64,000 bases of DNA from CALODL01 sp942492115 (GCA_942492115.1 CALODL010000012.1:1-64000); one strand, 5' to 3'; counted from the first letter of the stretch, positions 1 through 9,693 are shown. Numbers and translations: made by a program. Notes: generated by a model not told the origin, from the sequence alone.

Positions 1-370
1 CTCACAACAGCCAACTACGAGTTTCAATGCAACTACTTGTGCAAAAGATCAAAGATTTCGGCCCGACTCAGAAACATGCAAGTTGACTCATGATTCTCCG
101 CGTCACACAACAGCTAGGCACGAAGATCAAAGCGGGTAAGCTCGATAACGCGCGCTCAATGCAAATCCGTACGCGGATTCGTCGTGTTACCTGTTTACAG
201 CGAATCGAGCCCAGTACATCACCCTCGGCAATACTGCTTCCCTCTACTCTTGCGTGATGTTCGGTAGAGGTATCACTGACGGCAGAGGATTCAATCCGCG
301 TGCTGCGCTTGCGAAGAGATCGACCGCGAGGACCTGTCCCGGATTTCCTGGAAAGGAGGCCAATCTCGCC
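1..370. other. No gene recognised
   Basis: I see no convincing coding sequence, RNA gene or repeat here. The only notable element is a strong Shine-Dalgarno-like stretch (aaaggagg, about 351-358) in front of the short membrane reading frame that begins at 371. Confidence 0.5.
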
Positions 371-1050
371 ATGAACTCAATTGTTTCGATAAGCCGCAGT
401 CGACTGCGATGGTTGCTCCCTGCTTTGGTCTTCGGTTTGATCATTGCCGTCGTCGCCGCGCTGGCGTTCTACCCTCGGTGGCGAGCGCAGCAGGTGGAAG
501 AACGAGTTACAGACGACGTCTGATGGAGGCTACGGATGTCGTTGGGAAACTGCTGCGGGCAAGCAATCCCTATGCCGATGCCGTGCTGACGAACCTTTCG
601 GAAGATAACCAGAAGGTCGTGTTTGCCAAAGAGCGCCGGGTGGTCTTGTTGTTTGATGCCGCAGACGGGCCAGCCGTTTTCCGTGACAGGTGGTCGTCAG
701 ACAACATGAGTCCAAATATCACCGCGAAGATTCGTGAATCCGGGGATTGTGGAAAACATTCGGAAGCCGTGACCTATCCGCCGCCACGAATGAGGTCAAC
801 GGCTCGACGTGTCTGTTCCTGTTCACTTACAACACAATGGCCACCTGTGCGACCTCTCCTCTGAGGACTCATCGAACTTCAAAGGGATGGCTGCTGGGAC
901 GAATATGGCGGTGGATGGGGGATCCGTGGCAAAGAAGCGGAAGACATGGATCCAGCCCGAGGAGGAATCGTGGCAGCGATGGAAGACATCTGTCGAAGCG
1001 GCGTTTGCGTCCCGTGTGACGGAGCAGCGGAAGTCGTCTCGTCCTTGACC
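371..1050 (+). pseudogene. Broken gene with N-terminal membrane anchor, unknown function
   Basis: An ATG at 371, preceded by a strong ribosome-binding site, opens a frame with basic residues followed by one hydrophobic helix (about residues 16-35) and a stop at 523. Protein-like sequence continues in other frames: an acidic/hydrophobic stretch at about 524-720 and a charged Lys/Glu-rich tail at about 809-1048. This is what a single-pass membrane protein of roughly 220 residues looks like after several frameshifts. I do not recognise the family. The frameshift density matches that of clearly real genes to the right, so sequencing indels are as likely as true decay. Confidence 0.35.
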
Positions 1051-1279
1051 AATCTTGAAGCACACGGTGAGTCCAGTGATCGGCGGCCAGAAATCCCAGT
1101 CGCTGCAAGCGACAGTTCGACGACAAGAAACTTTCGCTGTTGCCTTCCGGATTGAAAGTCACTGCAAGCCAAGCCGTCGGACTAACGGATCAGGCATTAT
1201 CGGGCGTCAAGGGATAACCGACAGCTCTACGATATCGCACCTGGAATACGCAAGTTGAGAGGGTCCCCAAAATATGGCA

Positions 1280-1902
1280 TTAGATCCGTACGAGCCGCGA
1301 AACCCATCGCGAGCGGCGTCGATGCCCCGTTCACTCCGCGATGGATTGTCTGGGGAACCGTTGTCTGGCTGCGATTGTCATTCCGACCATTGTTGTTGTC
1401 TTCTAGATTGGCGTCATAGGGAGCTACAACGACGACAAGGCACCGGCGGAATTATCGATTCGGATCATCGTCATTGTACTGATCACGGCTTGCGTTTAGT
1501 GTGGCGACTTTTGGTGTCCTGCTCTAGTACGGCTGGTCGGACTGCCCCAATTTTGCCTTCGTTTTCAAGGATGAGATGCTGTTCGATGAGAAGAGTACCG
1601 GCGGTTTACTCATTGTTGTCCTGGCATACGCGTAGATTTCCCGCAAAAAGGGTAGTTCACGTCCTCGATTGCACGAGATCACCTTTGGAGGGGATACGTC
1701 CGCGATTATTTCGCCTTTGTTTCGATTGGAGTCCAACTCGACCAAGTGCACCAAATCCCGCTTGCTACGGTAGAGGAGGTGATTGTCGACCAGCGGCAAG
1801 TTCTTTGTTCCAGGCGAATTTGACATTACGTACAGGTCATCAGATGGGACATCACACTCCGTTCGTTTGTGGGTCAGAAAACCATGAAGGAATTCTTATC
1901 TA
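1280..1902 (+). pseudogene. Degenerate coding sequence, unknown
   Basis: Short protein-like stretches occur in changing frames with in-frame stops. One around 1290-1400 is hydrophobic. One around 1555-1625 reads as a charged loop followed by a hydrophobic segment. One around 1795-1900 reads as a beta-rich C-terminus ending in a stop near 1900. Together they suggest a broken membrane protein of about 200 residues. No domain can be named. The stretch from 1903 to 2224 holds no recognisable gene. Confidence 0.25.
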
Positions 1903-2224
1903 CCATTCGTGCCAATTGCCATCAGTCTCGCGTGAGTACTCTAAAGAAACGTTCACCGCGATTCGGATGAAGAGCAGCTTCATTCAGGTTAATTCGGCGA
2001 AAACAGTTGCATAAAGGAGCGGCTAGGCGTATCACAGGCCGGAGGCCGACGTTCCAGAACTTGCGATTCTCGAGGCGGTTGACGTGGAAGAAACGCATCG
2101 TAATTCCGCACACGAGCCATGGCATGCTTAGCTGATGCCAGGAGCATGATGCGCAAATTGCAGCATATTCTCGACTTGCGATTTATCCATAGACTTCCAA
2201 CACACAACTCGCCCCTTTCCTACC

Positions 2225-5010
2225 ATGCTCCCCGGCAGCGTTAACCATCGATCGCCACCGAGCGAGAAGATCTCTCTTTTCCGTTCGCTTTTTCGAGGCC
2301 GCGATGACGTTTATCCGCGCCGTTTCGAGAGTCGTGCTACAGGGAAAACCGGTTACTCGCCAGTGCAGCAATGAGTGGGTTTCGGGCATCTGCGAAAAGC
2401 CTCGGGTCAAGTGTGCCGATTGCCAGCATCGATCCTTTCTTCCGGTAACGGACGACGTGATCCGTAGACATTTGGTCGGATCTGACGAACGAGGAAACGA
2501 CTTCATAGCCGGTGTCTACCCAATGCTGCTGGACGAGACCTGTTTTTTTCTAGCCATCGATCTTGACAAGGCCAACTGGCAAGACGATGCGATCGCCGTT
2601 CTTGAGACCTGTAGGCGGCTTGATGTTCCGGCCGCACTTGAACGTTCTCGGTCCGGAAATGGAGGACATATTTGGATTTTCTTCGAATCGGCGATACCAG
2701 CGTCGCTCGCGCGCCGTCTCGGCTCGTATGTTCTCACCGAAACGATGGAGCGGCGACCGGATCTCGGACTCGACTCGTACGACCGGCTGTTCCCCAACCA
2801 AGATACGTTGCCTCGAGGCGGCTTTGGAAATCTGATCGCTTTGCCACTGCAGAAGCGTCCGCCGTGATTGCGGCAATAGCGTATTCATCGACGACGATTT
2901 TAGGCCCTTTGATGATCAATGGGCGCTGCTGTCGTCCATCGAGCGGATGTCGCTCGTCGCCGTCGAAGAGTTGGTCAATCGGGCAAGCAAGAACGGCCGA
3001 GTGCTTGGCGTGCAGTCTCCCGCCATCGACGATGAACGTCAGCCCTGGTCAATGGCTCCATCGCGAAAGAGCCTCGATTTGATTCCCGCGGGGGAGCTAC
3101 CGACCAACCTGGAACTGACGCTGAGCGATCAAGTCTACATACCGAAAGCGGACTTGCCGCCAACGCTGCGAAACCGCCTCATTCGACTCGCCGCCTTTCA
3201 AAACCCCGAGTTCTACAAAGCTCAGTCGATGCGATTGCCGACTTGGGGGAAGCCTCGGATAATCAGCTGTGCCGAGAATTACGACAATCATCTCGCATTG
3301 CCGAGAGGCTGCCTAGAAGATCTCCGGAGTTTGCTGGACGATCTGAAGAATCGAAGCCCGTATCTGTGATGAACGAGTTTCCGGCACGGCAATTGACGTG
3401 GCATTTCATGGCGAGTTGCGACCTGAACAAAAGGCGGCCACGCGGAAACTACTTTGCCACGATACAGGCGTTCTGGCTGCTACAACCGCATTCGGCAAGA
3501 CAATAGTGGCCACATGGATGATCGCGGAGCGAGGTGTCAACACACTCGTACTGGTGCACCGTCGGCAATTGCTCGACCAGTGGGTGGAGCGGCTATCTGA
3601 GTTCCTCGGGATCTCGCCAAAGTCCATTGGCCGTGCCGGTGGTGGACGCAAGAAGCTGACAGGACAAATCGACGTAGCGATTATTCAAAGTCTTGTACGC
3701 AAAGGCGTAGTGAAAGACTGTGTCGCCGACTATGGGCACGTGATTTTCGATGAATGTCACCACTTGTCGGCGCGGAGTTTCGAACTCGTCGCGCGAAGGA
3801 CGAAGGCACGTTACGTTTTGGGGTTGTCCGCGACGGTAAATCGAAAGGACGGCCATCACCCGATTATCTTCATGCAGAGCGGCCCCGTACGGCATCGCGT
3901 GGATGCGAAGTCCGAAGCCATTGCCCGACCGTTTGAGCATTCGGTGATTGTGCGGCCCCACAGCATTTCGTCCGGTTACCAGAAGCCAATGACGACCAGC
4001 GCATTCAGTTCCAAGACCTTTACCGCGAATTGATTCATGATCACGACCGAAACCGCATGATCTGCGAAGACGTCGTTCAATCGATTCGTGACGGCCGGTC
4101 ACCACTTGTGCTGACCGAACGTAAGGATCATCTCGACGAACTTGCAACGACACTCGAGAATCATATTCGTCATGTCGTCGTCTTGAAGGGAGGAACTGGT
4201 ATCAAGGAGTCACGGGCGATCGCCCAGCGCCTATCGGCGATCAAGCCTGACGAAGACCGAGTGCTGTTGGCGACGGGCAGGTACATTGGTGAAGGATTCG
4301 ACGACCCGCGGCTCGACACTTTATTCCTAACGCTACCAGTTTCCTGGCGTGGTACGATCGCACAATATGTGGGCAGACTGCACCGGTCACACGAAGGAAA
4401 GACTGAAGTTCGCGTTTATGATTACGCGGACCTAAACGTCCCAATGCTCTCACGCATGTTCGACCGTCGGTGCGCGGGCTACGAATCGGTTGGCTACACG
4501 GTACTTCTTCCTGGTAGCGCCGTTCCTGGCTGGCCGGCGGAAATACCTTTACCCGTCGATCCAGAATGGAAGACCGATTACGCGGCCACGGTGCGGCGGC
4601 TTGTTCGTGACGGTGTCGACGCGCCGCTGGCGAAGTTGTTTGTGCATGTCGCCCGAGAGCTTGACTCGGACGCTCAGGGGCTCGACCGAGCCCGCAGTGC
4701 GAGTGAAGCGTTTCTCTTTCGCCGCCTCGAATCTCTTCCCGAAACGGCGGGCCGATTTGTGTTGAACGCGGCATTACCAATTCCCTTTGACGGCTGGGGC
4801 AACATGGAAGTCGATCTATTCGACTCGAGGTCCCGCCTAGTTATTGAACTCGACGGCGGCCAACACCTCGCAAATACCGACGCCTATCGCCGCGACCGCC
4901 GCAAGGATGCTTTGCTGCAGGAGCACGCATACTTTGTATTGCGATTTCTGGTCGAAGACGTCGGCAAGCCGCAGATTCGTTCAAGGATTTCGAAAACGAC
5001 GGACCAGTAA
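2225..5010 (+). CDS. TOTE-type primase-helicase-nuclease conflict protein (frame-broken)
   Basis: One protein of about 925 residues is recovered by joining frames at roughly 2365, 2868, 3346 and 3968. The N-terminal third is an archaeo-eukaryotic primase domain of the TOTE type, with a CxxC pair (GICEKPRVKCADC), the stretch FFLAIDLDKA and an SGNGGHIW motif. The middle is an SF2 helicase: Walker A in ATTAFGKT, DECH box at about 3749, SAT motif, and QYVGRLHR as motif VI. The C-terminus is a VSR/DUF559-like nuclease (VIELDGGQH, then RRDRRKDALLQEHAYFVLRF). The ATG at 2225 gives a sensible N-terminus, with residues SLFRGRDDVYPRRFES following shortly after. Such proteins are thought to act in mobile-element conflict. 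The breaks are 1-2 base shifts, while all catalytic motifs survive, so the gene may be intact in the organism. Confidence 0.82.
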
Positions 5011-5022
5011 ATAAGCGTGCAT

Positions 5023-5320
5023 TGAATGGACAGCGACCGCCAAAGAAAGCCTGGAAGAATGTACGCTTGTTCGTGGCTGATCAAAACCAGAGTCCGGATC
5101 GAGCACTCCAGATAATCAACCGAATCGAAGAAAAGTGCCGTTGATTTCGCAGTTCCCTGACGCCGGAACTGCCCGATTGGATCTCGGCAAAGACCTTCGG
5201 TCCACTATGGTCGACAGTTTCGTGATTATTTATCGTCCTCTAGAATATGGCATGCGAATCCTCCTAGTTGTTGAAGGTCATCAAGATCTCCCTTCCGTCC
5301 TGGCCCAGCTTTGGCGCTGA
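5023..5320 (+). pseudogene. RelE/ParE-type toxin, frame-broken
   Basis: The stretch from about 5060 to 5143 reads as helices typical of ParE toxins (SPDRALQIINRIEEKCR). It continues after a one-base shift near 5144 as FPDAGTARLDLGKDLRS and then the beta core ending in IIYRPLEYGMRILLVVEGHQDL. This is the usual ParE/RelE order of helical hairpin followed by a beta sheet. The extreme N-terminus is unclear. No antitoxin lies directly upstream; the gene upstream is the TOTE-like protein, 13 bases away. It is either a decayed or an indel-broken orphan toxin. Confidence 0.6.
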
Positions 5321-5426
5321 TCGGTACAATCGGGAACTGAATGTTTTTCAGCGCCGGTTCGCTGTGGTAGGATGTACATTGAAACGTGTTGATTTATTCA
5401 CGCGAAGCATCGAGGCCTAGTGCGTT

Positions 5427-5648
5427 ATGAGTGCAACTCCATCCATTTTTGAATTGACACCGGCAGAGAAACTTCAATTGGTCGAGGATCTGTGGGACGA
5501 CTTGGCGGCAACCCCGGAATCCATTCCGATCCACCAATGGCAAAAGGACGAGTTGGAATCTCGCAAAGCCAAGTTGGTCGCCAACCCAGACTCCGGTGTC
5601 TCCTGGGAAGCGGTCAAACAACGGATTCGCAATCGCCATGGCACGTAG
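5427..5648 (+). CDS. Addiction-module antitoxin, RelB-like (TIGR02574-type)
   Basis: This intact 73-residue protein has the composition of the 'putative addiction module component' family: SIFELTPAEKLQLVEDLWDDLA near the start, and a C-terminal helix with SWEAVKQRIRNR. Family members are normally followed by a RelE/ParE toxin. Here the downstream neighbour is instead the broken end of a transposase on the opposite strand, which begins at or within this gene's last codons. The cognate toxin has apparently been lost or replaced. The ParE-like fragment just upstream (5023-5320) could be a partner in inverted order, but that order is unusual for this family. Confidence 0.75.
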   Translation: MSATPSIFELTPAEKLQLVEDLWDDLAATPESIPIHQWQKDELESRKAKLVANPDSGVSWEAVKQRIRNRHGT

Positions 5649-6181
5649 CGACCCTGCAATGAGCGACGAAATCCATTTCAAGATTACCGGGAGTTACGTT
5701 ATCCCAGTCGGCCCGAAGGTTTTGATCGCAACCTTGGCTCTAGCCTTATGCGTTGGTCGGCGGCGTTTCGCAGATTGCGAGTGAGAACGAATCGGGCGCA
5801 ACAGACGATCTATCGTGGCCGCACTGACAACCAGCAAGCGCTCGCGCACGTCGACATCTAGATTCAATCGCTTGTGACTTTCAATGAAACAAGCAAAGAC
5901 TGGAATGATTGCTTTTCAGGCGATTTCCGCAGATGCGATCGGGCTTCCCCAGCGCGATCAGCGGCTTCTTCACTGCGTCGTCATAGACTCTTTTGTGCGT
6001 TACCGACCGTCGCGGCACGCTTGCGGCATCGCTATCTCGCAAGATCCGGGTTGCGTACTTGCGGTGGAATCCAGTAATCGCCACAAATTCGTTAAGAATC
6101 TTAGATTTGTCTGACTTCGTTGACGCTTGGTACCGCTCTCGCACCGCCTGTGCAAGCTTCGTTCGCTCATTTCTATCCATC
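5645..6181 (-). pseudogene. IS481-like/integrase-core transposase, N-terminal remnant
   Basis: Read leftward from an ATG at 6181, the sequence gives a helix-turn-helix N-terminus (MDRNERTKLAQAVRERYQ, then SKILNEFVAITGFHRKYATRIL). After a shift near 5890 it gives a second helical domain with RERLLVVSAATIDRLLRPIR. A further shift near 5720 gives GNLEMDFVAH, the first catalytic strand of the integrase core. The sequence then stops abruptly at about 5645, where the antitoxin gene ends. The rest of the DDE core is missing, so the element is dead whatever the cause of the frameshifts. Confidence 0.7.
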
Positions 6182-6578
6182 GGTCGCTCCTCATTTGGGT
6201 AGCATTTCCAATGAGGCAACGATAGCAGCTCGGTAACCAAAACCGTGAGTCAATGCGCCGGCAAATCTGGTTGTCGCCTTACATTGAACTGGCGACTACT
6301 GAGAGTTACGTACCAGGACTTGTTGAACGAGCGGAAAAACGGTTCCCGGTTGCCGCATGGCGAATCTCCCAAAAAGTTAACGATTTGCGAGTAGGGAGAC
6401 TCGTATGGGAGCCAGGGATTGCCGTCCTGTGGGCTCCTTTTATTTACTATCGTACGTTCTGGGTTTCCGGCTTTAGGTCAGAATCGTTTGTTTAACCGTG
6501 AGCGTCCTGTGAACTGCATCTTGTGTCGTGGATTAGGTTTGACCCTTTGTTTCTTCACTTTCGTGAAAGGGTCAGCTA
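6182..6578. other. Intergenic, probable IS boundary region
   Basis: I see no convincing gene. The stretch separates the IS481-like remnant from the IS66 genes and probably holds the ends of one or both elements. I could not identify paired terminal repeats. Confidence 0.4.
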
Positions 6579-6990
6579 ATGACAAATCGAGCTCGGCGAG
6601 GCGAGGATTTCTGGCGACAAGCGATTGCCGCCCACGTGGCTTCAGCGTTGAGCGTTGCGAATTTCTGCAAGGCGCATGAGCTGAATCAGGTCACATTCTA
6701 CAATTGGCGGAGACGGCTTGGACAGCTGCCGCCTAACGGTGTCACAACGAATCGGGAATTGCTTTGCCTTGCGTTGCCAAGGCCAACACGGGCTGTCGCC
6801 AAGGCCCGACGGGTAGTCCAGAACAATTTGTGAGTTGGTCGACTCTGCAACGGATACTGGGCGACGTCCAATTGGCTCGGCCAGCGCGCCCCAGAGCCTC
6901 ATCGAAATATCGCTTACGGGCGGCATGCTGGTTCAGGATATGGTCATGTCGATCCGGACGCGCTAGGCAGTATGGTGGCTTCAATCCGTG
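6579..6990 (+). pseudogene. IS66-family accessory protein TnpA (OrfA), frame-broken
   Basis: The reading frame starts MTNRARRGEDFWRQAIAAHV and contains a helix-turn-helix (SVANFCKAHELNQVTFYNWRRRLG), as in IS66 OrfA proteins. The frame breaks near 6790. Traces of the C-terminal part (a stretch beginning GSPEQFV) appear in another frame to about 6990. In IS66 elements this protein acts with TnpB and the large transposase TnpC. TnpB follows directly at 7022, but TnpC is absent. Confidence 0.7.
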
Positions 6991-7021
6991 ACGCGACTTG
7001 CGCTCAGGAAGGGGTATAGTC

Positions 7022-7276
7022 ATGCTTGCGATTCATTCCAGCATGCGGATCTTCGTGGCAACGGACCCGACCGACATGCGTAAAGGATTTGACGGACTCT
7101 ACGGTGTTGTCACAGGAGTGCTCGAGCAGGACCCGCTGTCAGGGCATCTGTTTCTCTTCCTCAACCATCATGTCGTAACCGACTCAAAATTCTATACTGG
7201 ATCGGCGATGGATTGGCAGTTTGGTATGAGCGACTGTGTCTTGGTTCACCGGGAATTGGAATTCGAGGCGGCGTGA
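7022..7276 (+). pseudogene. IS66-family Orf2 protein TnpB, frame-broken
   Basis: The N-terminus matches IS66 TnpB: SSMRIFVATDPTDMRKGFDGLYGVV followed by QDPLSGHLFLFLN. The family's next strand (RNRLKILYWIGDGLAVWYERL) is found in a different frame from about 7170, so one frameshift lies near 7165. The sequence is cut short at the 7274 repeat, where an IS3 element seems to begin. No large transposase (TnpC) gene is found, so the IS66 copy is a remnant truncated by the IS3 insertion. Confidence 0.7.
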
Positions 7277-7490
7277 GTTAGCGATTGATGGAACGCATCC
7301 TGCGTAAGAATTGATCGCATCCATGCAGAGGTTTTTCGCTTTCGGGCAAAGTTGGAAGGGAAGGGAGTGACACCGACTCTGCTCGCGCCACTCCAGCTTC
7401 CAACTTCGCGATTGTGCGGCGCTCAGGTTGCACCTCTGCAGAGCCCTATCCTCCGCACAACTGCATTCGTTTGTAATCTGTCGTCATCGA

Positions 7491-8480
7491 CTATGCAACT
7501 CGCGGCTGCGTTTGCCGCGCAAGTTCGCGGCGCTTACGCGCTTCTTCCAGCTTTCGATCGCGTTCGGCAGCAATCACACGTCCGAGGTCCGCCAGCTTGT
7601 CGGCCGGCGTGATATATCCGATCGCGCTGTTCAGACGCACGTTGTTGTAATGTTCAACGAAGTCGTGAACGCGACGCTTTGCTTCTTCCACCGTCGCTGG
7701 GCAACTAGGTCGGATGCACTCCTGCTTCAAGATCCCGTGGAATCGTTCCAGCTTGCCGTTGCTTTGCGGATAGTAGGGACTGGTCCGCACGTGGGTTATG
7801 CCCATCAGGCGGACGAACGTCTTGAAGTCCCGCGCGATGAACTGCGGCCCATTGTCGCTGATGATTCGCGGCTTGACACCTGGATTCTTTTCCAGTGCGC
7901 GAGCCACCACCACTTCGACGTCCTGCTCCTCCATCTTCTCGCGAATTTCCCAGTGGACAATGTAGCGACTGTAGCCATCGAGCACCGATATCAGGAAGTA
8001 AAAGGTACCTCCTAGATTGAGGTAGCTGATATCAACATGCCAATGTTTATGAGGCTTTTCGGGTTGTTGAAAGCCTGTGCCTTTCTTGCTCGGCAGATTT
8101 TTCTTGCGATCCAATCGCCGAGCAGCTTTTAGTACGCGATACGTGGTGCTTGGGCTGACTGCCACAATGTCATCATCGAGCATCATGAACGTCAAGCGTC
8201 GGTAGCCTTCAAGTGGATGCTGATCGTGGTAGTCGACGATGGCTTTCTTCTCCCATTCTTCGATCCACCAATCGCGTGGTATCTGGCCGTTGTGTTCATT
8301 GGCCATGCCATAGCGATGCTTCCAGCTGTGGAACTTGCTGGGGGCCAGTCCTAGCCAGAACAGCAAGCGCTTCGTCGGAATCTCAGCTCGATCGCTCCAG
8401 TACTTTAGGTAGTCAACGATCGAATCACGCGTATCGTGGGGAACCCAGCGTCCGGTCAGAGGTCCCCATTTTCTTTTTTT
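7491..8480 (-). CDS. IS3-family transposase OrfB (DDE integrase core)
   Basis: The frame opens in the slippery stretch at 8474-8480 and encodes about 325 residues. It has an N-terminal HTH_21-like helical region and a complete rve core: HVDISYLNLGGTFYFL holds the first Asp, IISDNGPQF the second, and SPYYPQSNGKLERFH the Glu. The end is Arg/Lys-rich. No good start codon lies where OrfB opens, and the frame is -1 relative to OrfA. The active product is therefore expected to be an OrfAB fusion made by programmed frameshifting. All three catalytic residues are present, so the transposase is probably functional. Confidence 0.88.
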   Translation of the reverse strand, partial: KKRKWGPLTGRWVPHDTRDSIVDYLKYWSDRAEIPTKRLLFWLGLAPSKFHSWKHRYGMANEHNGQIPRDWWIEEWEKKAIVDYHDQHPLEGYRRLTFMMLDDDIVAVSPSTTYRVLKAARRLDRKKNLPSKKGTGFQQPEKPHKHWHVDISYLNLGGTFYFLISVLDGYSRYIVHWEIREKMEEQDVEVVVARALEKNPGVKPRIISDNGPQFIARDFKTFVRLMGITHVRTSPYYPQSNGKLERFHGILKQECIRPSCPATVEEAKRRVHDFVEHYNNVRLNSAIGYITPADKLADLGRVIAAERDRKLEEARKRRELARQTQPRVA

Positions 8481-8782
8481 GCTTTGACGTTCTCCTCCAT
8501 GAGCTCGGAGATTACCTCGTTCTTAAGCAGCAGCTTCTCCTCAAGCCGCTTGATCTGACGTTGCTTAGCATCTTCAAGTTTCGTGTTCGACTTGCGGCCA
8601 CGACCGGTACCAACAAAGGCCTGCTCGAGCTGGCTAAGTACGGTTGCCACCCACTGATGAATCTGACTTGGCTGAATGTTCAGCTCGTCTGCCAGATCAC
8701 TGACGGCGACCTTGTCTTTCAAATGCCGACGGACCACGTCAGCCTTCTGCTCTGCTGTGAAACTTCTTCGTCTTTGTCCCAT
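8456..8782 (-). CDS. IS3-family transposase OrfA (HTH_Tnp_1)
   Basis: This 108-residue protein starts MGQRRRSFTAEQKADVVRRHL. It carries the helix-turn-helix VSDLADELNIQPSQIHQW and then a leucine-zipper-like coiled coil (residues about 70-105), the usual IS3 OrfA arrangement for binding terminal repeats and dimerising. A ribosome-binding site (gggaggt) lies just upstream. It overlaps OrfB, which lies in the -1 frame. Confidence 0.88.
   Translation of the reverse strand: MGQRRRSFTAEQKADVVRRHLKDKVAVSDLADELNIQPSQIHQWVATVLSQLEQAFVGTGRGRKSNTKLEDAKQRQIKRLEEKLLLKNEVISELMEENVKAKKENGDL
8473..8480 (-). promoter_or_regulatory. Programmed -1 frameshift site (A7G) of the IS3 element
   Basis: On the minus strand OrfA reads GCA AAA AAA GAA at this point. 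A -1 slip on the seven-A run puts ribosomes into the long OrfB frame, while OrfA terminates eight codons or so later. A-run heptamers are the classical IS3-family slippery sequence. I did not find a defined downstream stem-loop. Confidence 0.7.
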
Positions 8783-8877
8783 GGAATACCTCCCAATGGT
8801 GAGTATGCTAACTCATCCATCAAGAAATTCCATTTCCATCAGGGAAGCAGACAACAGGAGCTGTTCGGTAAGGAGAG

Positions 8878-9148
8878 TTAGGTTCTCTGTGCCGTCATCA
8901 AGGCAGCAACCTGATTCGGCGGCTTCTTCAAATTGTCTAGCGAATACTCATCCCGGAGTAGTTCGGCAAGTTCGTCTTTGGCGCACACGCTAGGAGACAT
9001 CCCAAGGTTCGAACATCGGATGCTCCTTATCGACTTGGTCGAATGCCCTTTCGACAAGAGTATCTAAGTCAGCTCGACCTTCCGTAGTGAGCCAGCGAAA
9101 CAGGCAGAAGGCTTCATGGGAGCCAAAATCAAAGAATTCCATTGCCAT
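8878..9148 (-). pseudogene. Small hypothetical protein, frame-broken
   Basis: Reading leftward from an ATG at 9148, the sequence gives MAMEFFDFGSHEAFCLFRWL and a stop at 8990. A second protein-like stretch (DELAELLRDEYSLDNLKKPP) continues in another frame to a stop at 8878-8880. Joined, they would form a mostly helical acidic protein of about 88 residues. I do not recognise the family. It is transcribed away from the integron integrase. The IS3 element follows within 65 bases. Confidence 0.4.
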
Positions 9149-9226
9149 ATATCGTTTGCCCGAACGCTTTCGACGAGAAAAGTTCTTGCAGTAGATCGCA
9201 GAGCCTCGCCGCTGTGGGCAGAGTTA

Positions 9227-9267
9227 AGGGCAGAGAAAGCCAGTAAAAACGGCTCCGTCTCTGCCCT
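9227..9267. repeat. Perfect 10-bp stem hairpin
   Basis: The arms agggcagaga (9227-9236) and tctctgccct (9258-9267) are perfectly complementary. A second short pair, agcc/ggct, lies inside the loop. There is no T-run after it, so a rho-independent terminator is unlikely. It lies between the small leftward gene and the integrase and could be a structural or recombination feature. Confidence 0.6.
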
Positions 9268-9507
9268 CAGTACCGAATTCGCTTTTCGACCTGAAAGGTC
9301 TCAGAAAACGGCTTTGTTTTCCTTAGTCAGGCCTCGATTGACGTACCTCTTCTCCCGAACGGAACCCAGTACAGCCAGAAACGCCTGTTTTCCAAGGGTT
9401 TTGGGGGCTTCTCCCTTCTCTGATGTCCATTAGATGCGTAGGGGGAGTTCGGCGCAATTTCGTGCAGTTATGACAGCTGCGATGACCATTCCATGCCAGA
9501 ACAATAT

Positions 9508-9537
9508 AGTGCGTATAACCCACTTTATACGAAGTAA
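9508..9537. other. Xer/loxP-like palindromic site (candidate recombination or operator site)
   Basis: The arms cgtataa (9512-9518) and ttatacg (9525-9531) flank a 6-bp spacer. The layout of arm, 6-8 bp spacer and inverted arm is that of tyrosine-recombinase core sites. The left arm with its flank (agtgcgtataa) is close to the XerC half of dif. The right arm with its flank (ttatacgaagt) is close to a loxP arm. It lies about 155 bp before the integrase start. Alternatives are a repressor operator for intI or a chromosomal dif-like target. Confidence 0.45.
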
Positions 9538-9693
9538 GAACCCGCCACGAAAAAACCCGCTGCGTCGGGAACTAGGCGATTACCCCAATCAGCGGTAGTC
9601 GTGGGTGCTTATGGCCCTTTTTTCGACCAAAGGTGTCGCGGCTCCAGTCAGGCTTGATTGAGTCCATTTCAACGCAAGCTTGCGAGGCGCATT

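Larger units (their letters stand above)
7274..8815 (-). mobile_element. IS3-family insertion sequence
   Basis: Two overlapping genes of IS3 type (OrfA and OrfB, both leftward) are bounded by a 9-bp inverted repeat: tgagttagc at 7274-7282 and its complement at 8807-8815. This gives about 1.54 kb, normal for IS3. The repeats start with TG as expected, but I see no clear target duplication, so the ends are tentative. About 210 bp between the left repeat and the OrfB stop is non-coding. It contains an internal inverted pair tgcagaggt (7324-7332) and acctctgca (7431-7439). Both genes are intact, unlike most neighbours, so this may be a recent arrival. Confidence 0.65.
9149..9693. other. Intergenic region upstream of the integron integrase
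   Basis: No gene is apparent. The region holds a long hairpin (9227-9267), a Xer/loxP-like palindrome (9508-9537) and a G/T-rich motif at 9387-9411. The last resembles a motif just before tRNA-Ser at 26471-26495 (about 19 of 25 bases alike by eye). Near 9549-9573 a short GC stem next to six A's could be a leftward terminator, but no leftward gene feeds into it. Confidence 0.45.

Noticed and set aside
8807..8884. attC on the minus strand after the small gene at 8878-9148
   Set aside because: ACCTAAC overlaps the stop codon and a GTTAGCA follows after about 70 bases, but the latter is part of the IS3 terminal repeat and the arms do not pair.
9227..9267. Rho-independent terminator
   Set aside because: The stem is perfect, but no T-run follows on either strand.
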